A stretch of DNA of 57,491 nt from Bacteroidaceae bacterium (GCA_017521285.1 JAFXDG010000067.1:1-57491); one strand, 5' to 3'; positions 1 to 8,356 are shown, counted from the stretch's first letter. The notes: generated by a model not told the origin, from the letters alone. Made by a program: numbers and translations.

Positions 1-215
1 TATAATAATAATAAAATATATTTACATGGTAATGCTTGTATTCTTAGGATGAATATATGTCCAAAATTAATTGTCACGAATTGTCACGTCACGCTTTTTG
101 ATGTTTTCTCTTTCCCTCCCAAGAATCTCCCCTTTTGGTGGTTCGATACACATTTTTTTGCTCCACCCTTTAAAAAATTCTCATCCGTCCACCAAAAATT
201 TTTCATCGGCAATGC
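1..215. repeat. Dispersed repeat, copy 1 (cut by window edge)
   Basis: An AT-rich noncoding stretch that is closely similar, with small indels, to 21343-21560. Both copies share an AT-rich start, a block holding TTGTCACG twice followed by TCACG (near 70-94), and a T/C-rich tail. Copy 2 has an inverted partner of the TTGTCACG block on its left; here that partner, if present, lies outside the window. No convincing reading frame is seen. Confidence 0.75.
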
Positions 216-494
216 CCCTCTTCAAGCACTCGTATAAAAATTTGAGCCATCCCTTTGCGGTGCGGATTATTATCTTTTGCATGACAAAATCAGTCAAATC
301 ATTCAATCAACAAACGCACAAATAGCGATAATAAAACAGGACACAAAAAGCGGTAAAACCACTTCACAAATCCACAAACAAAGGTAAATATTTTTTAAAC
401 AGAAAGAATACTTTCACCTTAGAATAAAGAGGGAAGAGAGAAAAAATTTTGTGTAATCTGTCCCAAGAGGCTCTAAAAAATGCTTTTTTTTTAC

Positions 495-502
495 TACCTT
501 TG
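495..502 (+). promoter_or_regulatory. -7 promoter element before lepA
   Basis: TACCTTTG matches the Bacteroidetes -7 consensus TAnnTTTG and lies about 33 bases before the lepA start. No clear -33 TTTG is seen at the expected distance. The stretch from about 216 to 494 is AT-rich and I see no other gene in it. Confidence 0.6.
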
Positions 503-534
503 CAACTTGATAAATAGGATAATTTGCATTTTCA

Positions 535-2316
535 ATGAAAAAGATAAGAAATTTCTGCATCATTGCACACATCGACCATGGAAAATCAACCTTGGCCGAC
601 CGTTTGCTTGAATACACCAACACCATCCAAGTAACTCAGGGACAAATGCTTGACAATATGGACCTGGAGCAGGAGCGAGGCATCACCATCAAGAGCCACG
701 CCATACAGATGGAATATACATACAAGGGGGAAAAATACATACTCAACCTGATTGACACTCCGGGACACGTGGACTTCTCGTACGAAGTGTCGCGCTCGAT
801 TGCCGCCTGCGAAGGGGCATTGCTCATCGTAGATGCGTCGCAGGGTGTGCAGGCACAGACCATCAGCAACCTGTACATGGCGCTGGAGCACGATCTGGAA
901 ATCATCCCCGTGATGAACAAGTGTGACATGGACAGCGCCATGCCCGACGAGGTGGAGGACGAAATCGTGGACTTGCTAGGATGCAAACGCGAGGAGATTA
1001 TCCGCGCATCGGGAAAGACGGGTATGGGTGTGGAAGAGATATTGCAGGCCATTGTGGAGCGTGTGCCGCACCCGACAGGCGACGAAGAGGCTCCCTTGCA
1101 GGCGCTGATTTTCGACTCGGTGTTCAATTCTTTCCGCGGAATCATCGCCTATTTCAAGATTACGAACGGGGTGCTTCGCAAGGGTGACAAGGTAAAGTTC
1201 TTCAACACTGGAAAGGAGTACGATGCGGACGAAATCGGTGTATTGAAGATGGACATGGTGCCCCGCAACGAATTGCGCACGGGCGACGTGGGTTACATCA
1301 TTTCGGGTATCAAGACCTCGAAGGAGGTGAAGGTGGGCGACACCATCACCCACATTGCACGCCCCTGTGACAAAGCCATTGATGGATTCGAGGAGGTGAA
1401 ACCCATGGTGTTTGCCGGTGTGTATCCCATCGAGGCAGAGGACTACGAAAACTTGCGTGCTTCGCTCGAAAAGCTCCAGCTGAACGACGCTTCGCTGACC
1501 TTCCAGCCCGAATCGTCGGTGGCACTGGGCTTCGGCTTCCGTTGCGGATTCCTCGGCCTGTTGCACATGGAGATTATCCAGGAGCGCCTCGACCGTGAAT
1601 TTGACATGAGTGTCATCACGACAGTACCCAACGTTTCGTACAAGATATTTGACAAACAGGGCGGTTGCAAAGAGGTGCACAACCCTTCGGGTATGCCCGA
1701 CATCACCCTGATTGATCACATCGAGGAGCCGTACATCCGTGCCTCGGTAATCACCACCACCAACTACATCGGACCCATCATGACCCTCTGCCTGGGCAAG
1801 CGTGGCGAACTGGTGAAGCAGGAGTACATTTCGGGCAACCGTGTGGAAATCTTCTACGACATCCCCTTGGGAGAAATCGTCATCGACTTCTACGACAAGC
1901 TGAAGAGCATCTCCAAGGGATACGCATCGTTTGACTACCACATGAACGGTTTCCGCCCCTCGAAACTGGTGAAGCTGGACATCCTGCTCAATGGTGAGCC
2001 GGTGGATGCCCTCTCGACACTGACACACTTCGACAATGCCGAGAACTTCGGCCGACGCATGTGTGAGAAGCTGAAGGAACTGATTCCACGCCAACAGTTC
2101 GACATCGCCATACAGGCTGCCATCGGTGCCAAAATCATTGCCCGCGAAACCATCAAGCAGGTGCGCAAGGACGTGACCGCCAAGTGCTACGGTGGCGACG
2201 TGAGCCGTAAGCGCAAGCTGCTCGAAAAACAGAAGAAGGGAAAGAAGCGCATGAAGCAAATCGGCAACGTGGAAGTGCCACAGAAGGCATTCCTGGCCGT
2301 GCTGAAACTGGACTAA
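535..2316 (+). CDS. lepA: Elongation factor 4 (LepA)
   Basis: A ribosome-bound translational GTPase that acts on stalled or mistranslocated ribosomes and affects initiation and assembly. The 593 residues are the normal family length. The GTPase motifs are visible: AHIDHGKS (residues 11-18), DTPGH (74-78) and NKCD (128-131, with Cys where many homologues have Ile). The C-terminal part is typical of EF4, with the conserved [14 protein letters not shown] stretch and a Lys/Arg-rich end containing [11 protein letters not shown]. The start ATG lies about 33 bases after a TAnnTTTG element. It stands alone; the next gene is 303 bases downstream. Function is known from the family and the assignment is secure. 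Confidence 0.97.
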   Translation: MKKIRNFCIIAHIDHGKSTLADRLLEYTNTIQVTQGQMLDNMDLEQERGITIKSHAIQMEYTYKGEKYILNLIDTPGHVDFSYEVSRSIAACEGALLIVDASQGVQAQTISNLYMALEHDLEIIPVMNKCDMDSAMPDEVEDEIVDLLGCKREEIIRASGKTGMGVEEILQAIVERVPHPTGDEEAPLQALIFDSVFNSFRGIIAYFKITNGVLRKGDKVKFFNTGKEYDADEIGVLKMDMVPRNELRTGDVGYIISGIKTSKEVKVGDTITHIARPCDKAIDGFEEVKPMVFAGVYPIEAEDYENLRASLEKLQLNDASLTFQPESSVALGFGFRCGFLGLLHMEIIQERLDREFDMSVITTVPNVSYKIFDKQGGCKEVHNPSGMPDITLIDHIEEPYIRASVITTTNYIGPIMTLCLGKRGELVKQEYISGNRVEIFYDIPLGEIVIDFYDKLKSISKGYASFDYHMNGFRPSKLVKLDILLNGEPVDALSTLTHFDNAENFGRRMCEKLKELIPRQQFDIAIQAAIGAKIIARETIKQVRKDVTAKCYGGDVSRKRKLLEKQKKGKKRMKQIGNVEVPQKAFLAVLKLD

Positions 2317-2327
2317 TGAGGTTTAAG

Positions 2328-2359
2328 GTAGGGTGTCCAATTTTAATGGACCTACTTTT
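2328..2359 (+). terminator. Possible weak terminator after lepA
   Basis: GTAGG, a small bulge and GTCCA can pair with TGGACCTAC across a 7-base AT loop, followed by TTTTG. The stem is imperfect and the T-run short, so termination is only a possibility. Confidence 0.35.
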
Positions 2360-2394
2360 GAAATTTTCACCAATGCTATCTTTGTCATTTTTCG

Positions 2395-2600
2395 GACACA
2401 GTCCTCAACAACCCGCCTGAGGACGACAGGACGAAGAATCTGATAACGTCAGCATAAATAACTTCTGCTTATGTTCACAGATTCTTCACTGCGTTCAGAA
2501 TGACAGAGATAGCATGAACCTGAAACTTTGAACTTGAAACCTTGAACTTGAAACCAATTGTCTGCGTCTGAACTTCTGAACTCTTGACAACAAATTCATA
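2395..2600. repeat. Low-complexity intergenic repeats
   Basis: The gap between lepA and the Crp-type gene holds short repeated phrases: an imperfect pairing around GAAGAATCTG/CAGATTCTTC and runs of TTGAACTTGAAACC variants. Very similar phrases recur near 39840-40035 and 54100-54210. No gene is seen. Confidence 0.6.
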
Positions 2601-2619
2601 ATTCATAAACCAAAGCCCT

Positions 2620-3198
2620 ATGGAAAGACGATACGAAATAGCCAAACAGTTCACCGAACAATACCGACGCCTGTCACCCGAGGCCACCAAGGCATTGTCT
2701 CTGATAATGGAGCCGATGAAGCTGGCCAAGGGCGAAGTGTTCATCAAAGAGGGCGACATTGCCCACTATGTCCACTATGTGGAGAAGGGGCTGGTACGCC
2801 AATTCTACTATAAGAACAAGCGCGACCTGACCGAGCATATCTCCTACGAGGGAAATGTGGTCATCTGCCTGGAGAGCTATCTGCGCCAAGAGCCGACCCG
2901 CCTGATGGCCGAGACACTGGAACCATCCATCATCTGGCGCATGAGCAAGGAGAACTTCTACCGCCTCACCGAGGAGATGCGCGAAGTGGAATTGCTCTAT
3001 CGGAAAATTTTTGAATACTCGTTGCTCGTATCGCAACAGAAAGCCGATGACATGCGCTTCGAGACGGCACACGACCGCTACCGCCTCCTGATGGAGCGAC
3101 ACCCCGAAATCATCAAACGTGCCCCGCTGGTGCACATTGCGTCATTCCTGCAAATGAGCCCCGAGACTCTGAGCCGCGTACGCTCAGGAGTGTTATAA
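2620..3198 (+). CDS. Crp/Fnr-family transcriptional regulator
   Basis: A 192-residue cytoplasmic regulator with an N-terminal cyclic-nucleotide-binding-like beta barrel (about residues 20-125, including the segment KGEVFIKEGD) and a C-terminal helix-turn-helix (about 165-190, HIASFLQMSPETLSRVR). It has no Cys ligands for an FNR Fe-S cluster in the N-terminus, so the signal it senses cannot be read. Such small Crp-like proteins are frequent in Bacteroidetes and usually respond to unknown small ligands. It converges with hsp20 and shares a terminator with it. The start ATG follows an AT-rich stretch without a clear ribosome-binding site. Family assignment is secure and the regulon unknown. Confidence 0.9.
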   Translation: MERRYEIAKQFTEQYRRLSPEATKALSLIMEPMKLAKGEVFIKEGDIAHYVHYVEKGLVRQFYYKNKRDLTEHISYEGNVVICLESYLRQEPTRLMAETLEPSIIWRMSKENFYRLTEEMREVELLYRKIFEYSLLVSQQKADDMRFETAHDRYRLLMERHPEIIKRAPLVHIASFLQMSPETLSRVRSGVL

Positions 3199-3226
3199 GA
3201 GAAAAACAGAACAATTATCTTTACAT

Positions 3227-3265
3227 AAAAAACAGCCGCATACGGACGACATGCGACTGTTTTTT
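3227..3265. terminator. Bidirectional terminator between crp-type gene and hsp20
   Basis: A-run, CAG, CGCAT, a 9-base loop, ATGCG, CTG and a T-run form a hairpin with one mismatch and A/T runs on both sides. It fits Rho-independent termination of both convergent genes. Confidence 0.8.
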
Positions 3266-3288
3266 GTTTATTTTTTCGGACAAACGCA

Positions 3289-3774
3289 TCACTTGATTTC
3301 AATGCTACGCACACTCTCGACCTTGGCTTGTGGCTTCATCTTGGGCAACTTGATTTTCAGCACTCCGTCGCTGACCTTGGCACAGATGTTTTCCTTGTCC
3401 ACATCATCGGGGAGGATAAGGGTCTGCTGAAACTTGCTGTACGAAAATTCGCGACGCAGATAGCGTGCCTCCTTCTCTTCGTCGGGCTTCTTTTCCTCCT
3501 TCTTCCCGCCATCTTTTCCGTCGCATCCGCAATCGGTGCATTTGCATTTCTTCTCCATCGTAATCACCAGGTCGTTGTCCTTGTTGATGTGGATGTCGAA
3601 ATCATCCTTACACATACCCGGTGCGGCAACCTCCACCTTGTAGGCTTTTTCGGTCTCCATCACATTGATGGCCGGTGCGGTGGCATTGGCCTTCATCACC
3701 CAATTGGTGTCGAAAAAATCATTGAAAATACTGGGCAACCAGTTCTGTCCGGCATTACGCTTCATAGGCATCAT
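3289..3774 (-). CDS. Small heat-shock protein, Hsp20/alpha-crystallin family
   Basis: An ATP-independent holdase that binds unfolding proteins in the cytoplasm. The 161 residues hold an alpha-crystallin domain (about 35-150), with the usual KAYKVEVAAPG beginning and the GVLKIKLPK strand near the end. The Bacteroidetes-typical segment YLRREFSYSKFQQTL is present. Odd feature: after strand ITMEKK a hydrophilic insert starts with four cysteines at residues 77, 79, 82 and 84 (CKCTDCGC), then a Lys/Glu/Gly-rich stretch. This could bind a metal or act as a redox switch, which is inference. An AAGGAG-type ribosome-binding site precedes the start (complement near 3781-3790). A tiny ORF lies just upstream. 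Confidence 0.93.
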   Translation of the reverse strand: MMPMKRNAGQNWLPSIFNDFFDTNWVMKANATAPAINVMETEKAYKVEVAAPGMCKDDFDIHINKDNDLVITMEKKCKCTDCGCDGKDGGKKEEKKPDEEKEARYLRREFSYSKFQQTLILPDDVDKENICAKVSDGVLKIKLPKMKPQAKVESVRSIEIK

Positions 3775-3813
3775 AACTTGTTCTCCTTTTTGTTAATTTA
3801 ATTAAACAATCTG

Positions 3814-3906
3814 TTATCTTTTTTTGACGAATGCCTCAGCCGTCCTTATCCCCACGTTTACCGCCTGTTTCAAATGAAGGGGAGAACTGGTGTCACGCTT
3901 GGCCAT
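3814..3906 (-). CDS. Possible 30-aa basic small protein upstream of hsp20
   Basis: A short frame, not a recognised family, encodes a basic peptide beginning MAKRDTSSP and ending EAFVKKR, then TAA. A GAGGGAG sequence lies about six bases before the ATG, an unusually good ribosome-binding site for this organism. The frame overlaps the end of an even shorter 18-codon frame (3893-3949, beginning MSKCTEPTT) in a different phase, which would allow coupled translation. It ends 40 bases before hsp20 and may be a leader or a co-transcribed small protein. Coding is inferred only from the ribosome-binding site and composition. The rest of 3775-4074 shows no other gene. Confidence 0.3.
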   Translation of the reverse strand: MAKRDTSSPLHLKQAVNVGIRTAEAFVKKR

Positions 3907-4074
3907 CCGGCTCTCCCTCAATCGTGGTAGGTTCTGTACATTTGCTCATCTATGAACAAGCGAAGCGGGGCAGAACCGGCTTTCGGCATTCATCCACATA
4001 AATGGACAAACAGGCCATTAGGTTCACCCCCGCTCCGGAGATTTAACAAAAGAAAACGTTCCTTCCTGACAAAA

Positions 4075-4536
4075 TCACACCAATTTGAACACGATGCGGA
4101 AAACTCCGTGCTCGTCGTAGCGCCAACTATTGATTTTGAAGGTGCCTATTTCGCGTGTATTCTCCACATGGGCACCGATGCAGGCACACACGTCGTAATC
4201 GCCGATGCGCACCAGTCGGAGGGTGGCACTGGCATCGTCGGGCAACTTGCTGGTATCTACCTCGGGTGGCAGATTGTCGCGTGTGGCAAACTCGTACGTC
4301 ACAGGCAGGCCTTGCGAAATCACTTCGTTCATCCGTCGCTCAATCTCCTGCACCTGCTCTTCGGTAGGGCATTCGGGCAATGGCCAGCTGATTTTGCTCT
4401 TCTTGCGCTCGATGTGTGCGTTGCGCGAACGTTCGCATCCGAACATCCTTATCATCGTCTGATTCAACAGATGCTCGGCCGTATGGCTGGGCGGATATTC
4501 CTGCTTGTTGTGGTCGTTGAGAATGGGTTCTTCCAT
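4075..4536 (-). CDS. AlaX-like tRNA-editing domain protein
   Basis: A free-standing 153-residue homologue of the second additional (editing) domain of alanyl/threonyl-tRNA synthetases, expected to hydrolyse mischarged aminoacyl-tRNA (for example Ser-tRNA-Ala). The zinc-binding pattern is visible: HTAEH near the N-terminus and CACIGAH in the C-terminal half (HxxxH ... CxxxH). I chose the ATG at 4536 because the domain begins right after it; an upstream in-frame ATG would add 26 residues of low family likeness. It is divergent from the HpaII-like gene. Substrate specificity cannot be read from the sequence. Confidence 0.8.
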   Translation of the reverse strand: MEEPILNDHNKQEYPPSHTAEHLLNQTMIRMFGCERSRNAHIERKKSKISWPLPECPTEEQVQEIERRMNEVISQGLPVTYEFATRDNLPPEVDTSKLPDDASATLRLVRIGDYDVCACIGAHVENTREIGTFKINSWRYDEHGVFRIVFKLV

Positions 4537-4649
4537 ATTCTTTGTTCTTTTGTCTAAAATAATCAAGTCCTTTTGTCTTTTTCTCTGCAAAAATATCCAA
4601 TATCGACGAAACAACCAACGATTTCATGGATAATCACAGATTTTTGCAC

Positions 4650-4657
4650 TATCTTTG
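4650..4657 (+). promoter_or_regulatory. -7 promoter element for the HpaII-like gene
   Basis: TATCTTTG matches TAnnTTTG and lies 32 bases before the chosen ATG at 4689. This argues that a longer frame opening at 4626 is not used. Confidence 0.65.
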
Positions 4658-4688
4658 CACACAATATGAACTAAGATATAAGAGGAAT

Positions 4689-5783
4689 ATGGCATTCGAA
4701 GCATCAAGACGTGACTGGAGCGAGTTGTACGCATTTTTCCGCCTGCTGGCCGATGGCTATGTGTGCGCAGGAAAAGCCGACGGTACTCCCGACGAAGAGA
4801 AGAAACTGACCGTGGCCATGGTGCAACGCGAAGAGCACGACGGCACACGACGATATATTATTGAAGGTGAAAATATCCACATCGCAGGAGAGGGTAGAGA
4901 CGAACGTTTTCCCCGCGAAGATTTTGCTACCGTGGCAATGCTGGTAGGCGACATGCTGAAGCAGGGCGGAGGCGAAGAGGAACTGACCTCGCCCGACGGA
5001 GTGGAGGAGTTTCTCGATGCCGTGGCCATCTACAACCTGGAGGCCAAGACGGACGACCGTACGGACTTCTATGTGGCATTTTGGAGTGTGGATGCCCCGC
5101 TCGTGGGTTTCCGTTCATACTCACGCTTGGGTGGCATGATTCCTCTGCTCGATGGCGGACGTACGGCCAACATCAAGTTTGAACAGACGGGCGTGCGTTT
5201 CCCCAATCCTACGGTAAACAAAATCAATTGGTTGGAGTCGCCCAACGAAGTGCTCGACCGTATGCTGATGATTGAGCGTATGGGCGGAGTGTTGAAGTAC
5301 AACGATGTGGCCGATAAGGTCTTCCGTAGCAATCTGCTGATGATTGACCTTCATTTTCCACGCATTGCGGCTGAGATGTTGCGCACCATGTATTACGAGG
5401 GCATCACACGCATCCCCGAACTGACTGAGCGCATCAAGGAAATCAATCCCCTGAAGATAAAGACCGAACTCATCACCAAGCACCGCTTCTATGAGTTCAA
5501 GGTGAAACAGTTCCTCTTGGCACTGGCCATGGGTATGCGCCCTGCCAAGTTGTACAATGGCACCGACTCGGCCGTGGAGGGATTCATCTACACCGACACA
5601 GAAGGTCGCACCATCTGTTACCACAAGGCCGACCGACAAACGTTTGAAGACTTCCTCTACAACCACACACGCTTGGAGAAAGGGCCGCTCGACAAGGACA
5701 AATATGGCTATCTTGAGCGCGAAAACAACCTCTATTACTTCAAACTCAACCTGAAGGTGGGGTTTGTGAAGAGGAACAAGTGA
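4689..5783 (+). CDS. HpaII-family type II restriction endonuclease-like protein (orphan)
   Basis: A 364-residue protein that I recognise as the HpaII-type restriction endonuclease family (HpaII cuts CCGG). Family-like segments are the N-terminal SRRDWSELYAFFRLLADG, REEHDGTRRYIIEGENI, the core EAKTDDRTDFYVAFW (from residue 118) followed by GFRSYSRLGG (140-149), and the conserved block MLMIERMGGVLKYNDVADK. No DNA methyltransferase is adjacent: neighbours are an AlaX-like gene and a YqeY protein, so protection must come from elsewhere or the enzyme is inactive or repurposed. As I recall the family, a Lys is expected in the GF-x-x-K-S motif where Tyr144 stands here. Start chosen at 4689, downstream of its -7 element. 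Family assignment rests on remembered sequence likeness. Confidence 0.7.
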   Translation: MAFEASRRDWSELYAFFRLLADGYVCAGKADGTPDEEKKLTVAMVQREEHDGTRRYIIEGENIHIAGEGRDERFPREDFATVAMLVGDMLKQGGGEEELTSPDGVEEFLDAVAIYNLEAKTDDRTDFYVAFWSVDAPLVGFRSYSRLGGMIPLLDGGRTANIKFEQTGVRFPNPTVNKINWLESPNEVLDRMLMIERMGGVLKYNDVADKVFRSNLLMIDLHFPRIAAEMLRTMYYEGITRIPELTERIKEINPLKIKTELITKHRFYEFKVKQFLLALAMGMRPAKLYNGTDSAVEGFIYTDTEGRTICYHKADRQTFEDFLYNHTRLEKGPLDKDKYGYLERENNLYYFKLNLKVGFVKRNK

Positions 5784-5822
5784 GGTGGACCCTATCTACT
5801 CCTGTAAAACAACATAATAAAT

Positions 5823-5972
5823 ATGCTTATGATGGACGATTTTGAAGACAGAATGGATGACTATTTTGAATATAAAATTGTCTCCGGCGAACTCGATGAC
5901 GAGGAAAAAGACCGCAAAAAGGAAGACAAGGATAGAAATTCCACAACAGATGAATATAATTCTAAATACTAA
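5823..5972 (+). CDS. Small acidic hypothetical protein (49 aa)
   Basis: A short frame starting MLMMDDFEDRMDDYFEY and rich in Asp, Glu and Lys (charged run ELDDEEKDRKKEDKDR), ending in TAA 20 bases before the yqeY-type start. It lies on the same strand as its neighbours with 39 bases from the endonuclease-like gene, so it may be cotranscribed. Its composition is protein-like and it reads better than the overlapping frame on the other strand. No function is known to me; the charge suggests a soluble, possibly disordered peptide. Confidence 0.5.
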   Translation: MLMMDDFEDRMDDYFEYKIVSGELDDEEKDRKKEDKDRNSTTDEYNSKY

Positions 5973-5992
5973 TAAATACACTTGTAGATAAC

Positions 5993-6442
5993 ATGTTATT
6001 CGATCAAATCAGCAACGACATCAAAGAGGCCATGAAGGCCCGTGACAAAGTGCGCTTGGAGACCTTGCGCAATGTGAAGAAAGTATTCTTGGAGGCAAAG
6101 ACGGCTCCGGGAGCCAACGACGAGCTCTCCGACGAAGCAGCTCTCAAGATAATCCAGAAGTTGGCCAAGCAGGGGCGCGATGCAGCCTCCATCTACGAAG
6201 GCCAGGGACGTGCCGACCTTGCCGCCGACGAGTTGGCACAGGTGTGTGTGCTCGAAGGCTATATGCCCAAACAGATGAGTGCCGAGGAGTTGGCCAACGC
6301 TTTGAAGGAAATCATTGCACAAGTGGGTGCCGCAGGCCCTCAAGACATGGGCAAGGTGATGGGCGTAGCCACCAAGCAATTGGCCGGACGTGCCGAGGGA
6401 CGCGCCATCTCGGCTTGTGTGAAGGAATTGTTGGCAAAGTAA
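5993..6442 (+). CDS. GatB/YqeY domain protein
   Basis: A 149-residue cytoplasmic protein of the YqeY family, related to the C-terminal helical tail domain of the GatB subunit of tRNA amidotransferase. The N-terminal ISNDIKEAMKARDKVRLETLR and the C-terminal MGKVMGVATKQLAGRAEG with AISACVKELL are family hallmarks. Free-standing YqeY proteins are thought to act with tRNA or amidotransferase-like enzymes, but the exact role is not established. A long repeat-built hairpin follows the gene. Confidence 0.93.
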   Translation: MLFDQISNDIKEAMKARDKVRLETLRNVKKVFLEAKTAPGANDELSDEAALKIIQKLAKQGRDAASIYEGQGRADLAADELAQVCVLEGYMPKQMSAEELANALKEIIAQVGAAGPQDMGKVMGVATKQLAGRAEGRAISACVKELLAK

Positions 6443-6450
6443 TATAAAGA

Positions 6451-6569
6451 GGAGTTCAGGAATTTAGGAGTACAGGAGTTCAGATAATAGTCTTGCTATT
6501 ATGGTAAGCTTTATGCAAGCAGAAGTATTGTCTGAACTCCTGAACTTCTGAAACTCCTGAACTCCTAAA
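6451..6569. repeat. GGAGTTCAG-type inverted repeat
   Basis: The left half repeats GGAGTTCAGGA/GGAGTACAGG words; the right half carries their complement (TCTGAACTCCTGAAC and CTCCTGAACTCCT). Together they would form a long imperfect hairpin between the yqeY-type gene and the transporter. The same words occur near 39842 and 54320. It may serve as a transcript end. Confidence 0.7.
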
Positions 6570-6579
6570 AAAGACTTTC

Positions 6580-7479
6580 ATGAACTCCAAACTACTCGGC
6601 CACCTGGCGTGCTTCATTGCATACTCCATCTTTGGCATCAACATCATCGTCTGTAAAGACCTGACGAGCAGCCACCTCATCTCGCCCATGGCGCTCTTCT
6701 GCTTGCGCTCCATCGGTGCCGGGTTGCTCTTTTGGCTCATCTCCCTGTTCACCTCTGGCGAAAAGGTCGAGCGGAAGGATTTTGTGAAGATATTCTTTGC
6801 CTCCGTCCTCGGATTCTTCCTCACACAGATAACCTTCCTGATAGCCATCCCCGACATCACTCCCATGGATTGCTCCATCGTGAGCGCCATCTCGCCCATC
6901 CTGACGATGTTCATTGCCGCCTTTGCCTTGAAAGAACCCATCACTCTGCGCAAAGCGGGCGGTGTGGCCATCAGTTTTTTCGGAATCATCTTCCTCATCC
7001 TCAATAGTGTGAGTGTCTCCGATGCATCGCGTCAGACAAGCCTTGTGGGCATCCTGCTCATCATAGCCAATTGCCTCAGTTTCTCGCTCTACTTGGGGCT
7101 TTTCAAACCCCTCATTGCCCGCTATCCGGTGGTCACGTTCATGAAGTGGATATTTCTTTTCTCTACCCTCATGTCACTTCCCTTTGCCGGTCACGAGATA
7201 GCCACCATCAACTATGCCGCCCTCTCGGGCACTTTCCTCTCCGAGCTTGCTTACCTCATCATCTGCGCCACCTTTGTCACCTATTTCCTCATCCCTGTAG
7301 GACAGAAGCGCATCCGCCCGACCTTGGTCAGCATGTACTCCTACGTGCAACCCATCATCGCCACCACCATCAGCATCTGCCTCGGCATGGACACCCTCGG
7401 TTGGCAAAAGGTGCTTGCCGCCCTCATGGTCTTCGGTGGTGTCATGATGGTAAACTTCAGCCGTAGTGCAAAGAGGTAG
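6580..7479 (+). CDS. EamA/DMT-family transporter
   Basis: A 299-residue inner-membrane protein with about ten hydrophobic helices in two repeats, as in the drug/metabolite transporter EamA family. The first half contains ISPMALFCLRSIGAG and the TPMDCSIVSAISPILTMF helices; the second ends with a VQPIIATTIS helix and GWQKVLAALMVFGGVMMV. Members export amino acids or other metabolites, and the substrate cannot be told here. It follows the repeat hairpin with no visible promoter element and is not clearly in an operon. Confidence 0.9.
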   Translation: MNSKLLGHLACFIAYSIFGINIIVCKDLTSSHLISPMALFCLRSIGAGLLFWLISLFTSGEKVERKDFVKIFFASVLGFFLTQITFLIAIPDITPMDCSIVSAISPILTMFIAAFALKEPITLRKAGGVAISFFGIIFLILNSVSVSDASRQTSLVGILLIIANCLSFSLYLGLFKPLIARYPVVTFMKWIFLFSTLMSLPFAGHEIATINYAALSGTFLSELAYLIICATFVTYFLIPVGQKRIRPTLVSMYSYVQPIIATTISICLGMDTLGWQKVLAALMVFGGVMMVNFSRSAKR

Positions 7480-7636
7480 AATATGAGAAAAATGTCCGAA
7501 TTGCCCCATGAGGGCCAAATATGATGAAATGTGAGGAGAGCATAATGAAACTGATAGAAAAGAACATAAAAGCCAAAACTTTAGTGTATGGATAATCAGA
7601 CGGAAATGCTTTCCAAATGAAAAAACAGAAAAAATA

Positions 7637-8080
7637 TCAGAATCCGATTGCTATTGTAAGAACTTCTTTAGATGAACTTCCAACGTAATTATATATAACT
7701 TTACCGTCTATTTTCATCAAATTTTCTTTTACACCAGCAACTTGAGGAGTTTTTTCTAAAGCGTTTCTAATCGATTTTTCCATCGTTTCCTTTTGGTATT
7801 TCTGCAATTGCTCTATAGTTGCGTAATTTTCATCAATTTCGTATGTATAAACCAAATTCTTTCCATCAAAAAAAACTGAATCCGCACGGGTCATCACATC
7901 TATTTGTTTACCTGCAAGAATTTTATTGGAAATTTCAGCCTCAAATTTCAAAGATTCTTTAGCCTTGTTTACTTCTTCATTTATTTCCGGAGCGGTTGAA
8001 TTCTGTTTTTCTGTATGACCATTTGAGCATGAAGATATTGAAAATAATAATAGCAAGGCAAAAAACAACATTTTTTTCAT
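7637..8080 (-). CDS. Small lipoprotein of unknown function
   Basis: A 147-residue protein with a lipoprotein signal peptide: MKKMLFFALLLLFSISSC, with the lipobox Cys at 18, then a Ser/Asn/Thr/Glu linker. The mature part (about 30-147) is charged and has no domain I recognise. It would be anchored in the outer or inner membrane facing the periplasm. It is more AT-rich than its neighbours, stands alone between a transporter and an amylase, and converges with the transporter gene. It has its own -7 element at 8146-8153. Confidence 0.75.
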   Translation of the reverse strand: MKKMLFFALLLLFSISSCSNGHTEKQNSTAPEINEEVNKAKESLKFEAEISNKILAGKQIDVMTRADSVFFDGKNLVYTYEIDENYATIEQLQKYQKETMEKSIRNALEKTPQVAGVKENLMKIDGKVIYNYVGSSSKEVLTIAIGF

Positions 8081-8145
8081 GAATATAGTCAGCTGTTATA
8101 TACCATCGCTACATCGGTTTTAGTAATAATACTATATTGTCGGTG

Positions 8146-8153
8146 CAAATATA
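8146..8153 (-). promoter_or_regulatory. -7 promoter element for the small lipoprotein gene
   Basis: The complement reads TATATTTG, matching TAnnTTTG, 66 bases before the start. No exact -33 TTTG is visible. The remainder of 8081-8356 shows no gene. Confidence 0.55.
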
Positions 8154-8356
8154 GGGAAATAAAATGGAATATCGTATGCTAATGAGGAAAAATAAAGTCG
8201 TGTTGAAGAAAAGTCTACCTATATCAGTATAAGACACAGGTATCAAGCTTTTAGTCTGAAGGCTAAGAATCTTTTCTACAGAATTAAAGAAAGGACCAAA
8301 AGGAGTTATTCATTTTGGTCCTCTTCCTTGAACTTTAAACTATGAATCTGAAACAA

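Noticed and set aside
976-2259. Long minus-strand frame opposite lepA
   Set aside because: Shadow of lepA; no family likeness, and the plus strand encodes a highly conserved GTPase.
3952-4557. Long plus-strand frame over the AlaX-like gene
   Set aside because: It is the opposite-strand shadow of a gene with clear family motifs (HxxxH ... CxxxH) and has no recognisable product.
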